Source: Cardiocondyla obscurior (taxonomy: Eukaryota; Arthropoda; Insecta; Hymenoptera; Formicidae). From it: a DNA stretch of 64,000 bases. Location: the NCBI RefSeq assembly GCF_019399895.1, contig NC_091874.1:6078501-6142500 (forward strand). The letters are read 5' to 3'. The translations under genes and the position numbers were made by a program. Numbering within the stretch: position 1 is the stretch's first letter; every line of letters starts with the position of its first letter. Under the pieces are notes generated by a model. That model searched no databases. It was given only the letters and a program-made list of their open reading frames with translations, and had not been told where the DNA came from. Below, piece after piece: positions 62,108-64,000 of this stretch.

Positions 62108-64000
62108 AAATGCGCGCACTGTGATATCGAACTATCGTGGCATGACGCGCTGTGAAGACGTGCATATAATATGTACACTGAAAAGCAGATATGGCATTTG
62201 CTGCGAGGAGCGGCGACGGCGGCTGGCGTACGTGACTTCCCCCACTCTCGGCCGCCGAGTGCGGGAAGGCGTAGGAGGCCGCGCTCCCTCTCATTCCTCT
62301 GTGACCGGTGCTTCGCAACACATCTCCGCGCGCGCTTCGTGTAAGATTTGATGCACCCCACGCCAAGATCCCTTACACTAGCCGTCGTCGCAGCACCACG
62401 AACGCCATTCCTGACGGTGAGTGTACGTAAACGAACGTTGGAGTCGAATTCTCGCACGGGTAGCTCAAGTAATTGCTAAGTAAGGTTTTGCGAAGCAAAA
62501 GCAAACACTCCGCGTCGATCAACCGTGCGGTATCGCGCGCAAATTAGCAGGAAATTTAGGTAATCTGTACAAATTACATGCGGAAAACGTTTACGGGGCC
62601 CGAAGGACTCGTTAGAGACAGGCTAGCTCTCCGTCGAAGTGTAATAATCGCTCGTTCGTAAGAGCGGTTACACTCCCGGAAGAATAATTTAAGTTCGTGA
62701 AAACAGATAATCTCGAGATTCTATAGGGAAAAAGAAAACAAAGAGAGAGAAAGAAAATGAGAGAGGCTGGGGGGAAGGCGGAAAATCGAATTAAAGAGTT
62801 AAAGTTGTTAGAGGTGTATTTATTATGCGAGCATATATTAATATATGTCTCTATCTTGCTGATTAAGTACGCCACGACAGTATTACACGTAGAATATACG
62901 TTATAGCAATATTTTTTCGCTCAAAGCAAAAGCAACCGAGATCGCCGTTTGTACGACGATAGAAAACGTGCTATACACACTTATGTGCGCAGTGTAATTA
63001 TATGTATTTATATTTCGGTATACATAGAAAATTAGGAAATGAAAAAGAGAAAGAAAGAAAGGAAAATATATATATATATATATATATAAATTTACGTCCT
63101 TTTACGATATACAGGGTGACATCAAGCGCGAAGAAGTTTTAGGACGACATGGGAGATTAACTTTTGGGAACAGTGTATCTTGGAAACGTTAGTTTGAACA
63201 CTCTTCAATGAGTTATTCAAGTTATCAAATGTCGATGAATATAATTATTTCCGAGTTAGCAAAATATTTATTAAAATTCGGCTGCGCCACGAAAATACGA
63301 TATTTTTCTGAACACGTGAATATTTAAGAGAGAAATAATTGATTAACATTTTTGGAACTATAATCTTTATTTTTGGGAAAACGCACGCTTTTATGAGAAT
63401 AAATATAAATTCACTATTAAATATTCGCCTTTAAAAAAAAATTTTTGGTATTAAAGGAAAAAAAAAATAAGAAGAACTTATTCTCTCGATATTTATACTA
63501 TACGAGTTTCTCAGGGTTTCTCAAATTCAGTGCTCCTATCATCTCTTATATTGATCCCCCATTATAATACAAATTTATTTTATTCATTTCTTATGTAAAA
63601 ATCTTTAAACAGTCATTAACTTGCAAGATATTTTGTATAACTTAATTAGTAACAATTAAACGCTTTATGAAGATAGTGATTGAATCGCAATCAAATTATC
63701 GCGGCAAAAATTTCTTAAAATCAAACCATATAAGCAAATATATATTTTACGAAATACAGAGTTTACGAATACTGATAAAATGCAGACGAGTTCTTGTATA
63801 TTATAAGGGAATTTTGTGTTACGTCATGGAACACTTAGTTGCAAAAAATTTATGTAATAAGCAGCAAATACATAAGTAATAATCGGAGCATGAATATGCA
63901 GGGATTGGAAACCACTGATGTATACTATTTTACGATTTTGCCGCGACGCATATATACAGGTTTGACTTGCGAGCATTGTATAAGTTCGATCTAACAGCGA
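62091..64000. other. DNA downstream of Dop2R
   Basis: It contains a GC- and CpG-rich block at about 62200-62420, a TA microsatellite at 63066-63088 and a possible transposon end at 63112. The rest is AT-rich with no exon or RNA gene recognised. A 161-codon minus-strand frame at 61972-62457 has no known domain and overlaps several other frames in the GC-rich block. Confidence 0.5.
63066..63088. repeat. (TA)n microsatellite
   Basis: Eleven uninterrupted AT units, preceded by a GAAA-rich purine stretch. Confidence 0.9.

Noticed and set aside
61972..62457. 161-codon minus-strand frame after Dop2R
   Set aside because: Overlaps other open frames in a GC-rich block, no recognisable domain, and would be antisense to the likely 3' UTR.

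Overview
The window is eukaryotic, AT-rich DNA with many CpG dinucleotides in the non-coding part. It holds the 3' half of one intron-rich gene. Protein similarity (from memory, no search run) makes it an insect D2-like dopamine receptor, the orthologue of Drosophila Dop2R and of the honey bee receptor called DOP3. The protein and the CpG-rich, AT-rich background suggest a hymenopteran, probably an ant. The species call is an inference.

Layout: bases 1-46994 contain no exon I can recognise. The first certain exon starts at 46995 and already encodes extracellular loop 1 and transmembrane helix (TM) 3. The exons for the N-terminus, TM1 and TM2 must therefore lie upstream, and I could not find them in the window. 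The simplest reading is that most or all of bases 1-46994 is intron of this gene, with intergenic DNA as the alternative. This stretch carries simple repeats and one likely non-autonomous DNA transposon (14953-15602) with TA-flanked terminal inverted repeats and an internal 112-bp-period duplication.

From 46995 to 61534 on the + strand, six exons join with consistent phases and GT/AG borders into 1326 nt (441 codons plus stop). They are 46995-47104 (TM3), 48276-48528 (DRY motif to TM5), 50653-50753, 57026-57202 and 59939-60414 (a very long intracellular loop 3), and 61326-61534 (TM6, TM7 and a short C-tail). The amine-binding Asp, TM5 serines, DRY, CWxP and NPxxY motifs are all present, so this half of the receptor looks intact and functional. 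A candidate AATAAA signal lies at 62060.

The 6.3-kb third intron holds the main structural oddity. It is a cluster of about 423-435-bp tandem units running into a roughly 1.3-kb inverted repeat (about 54575-55908) with a near-perfect central hairpin, preceded by a separate hairpin (53787-53874). I read this as a foldback-type mobile element. The exon after it (57026) has a poor splice acceptor and an in-frame alternative 27 nt upstream, inside the loop whose splicing varies in Drosophila. I found no tRNA, rRNA, CRISPR or prokaryotic features and no second protein-coding gene.
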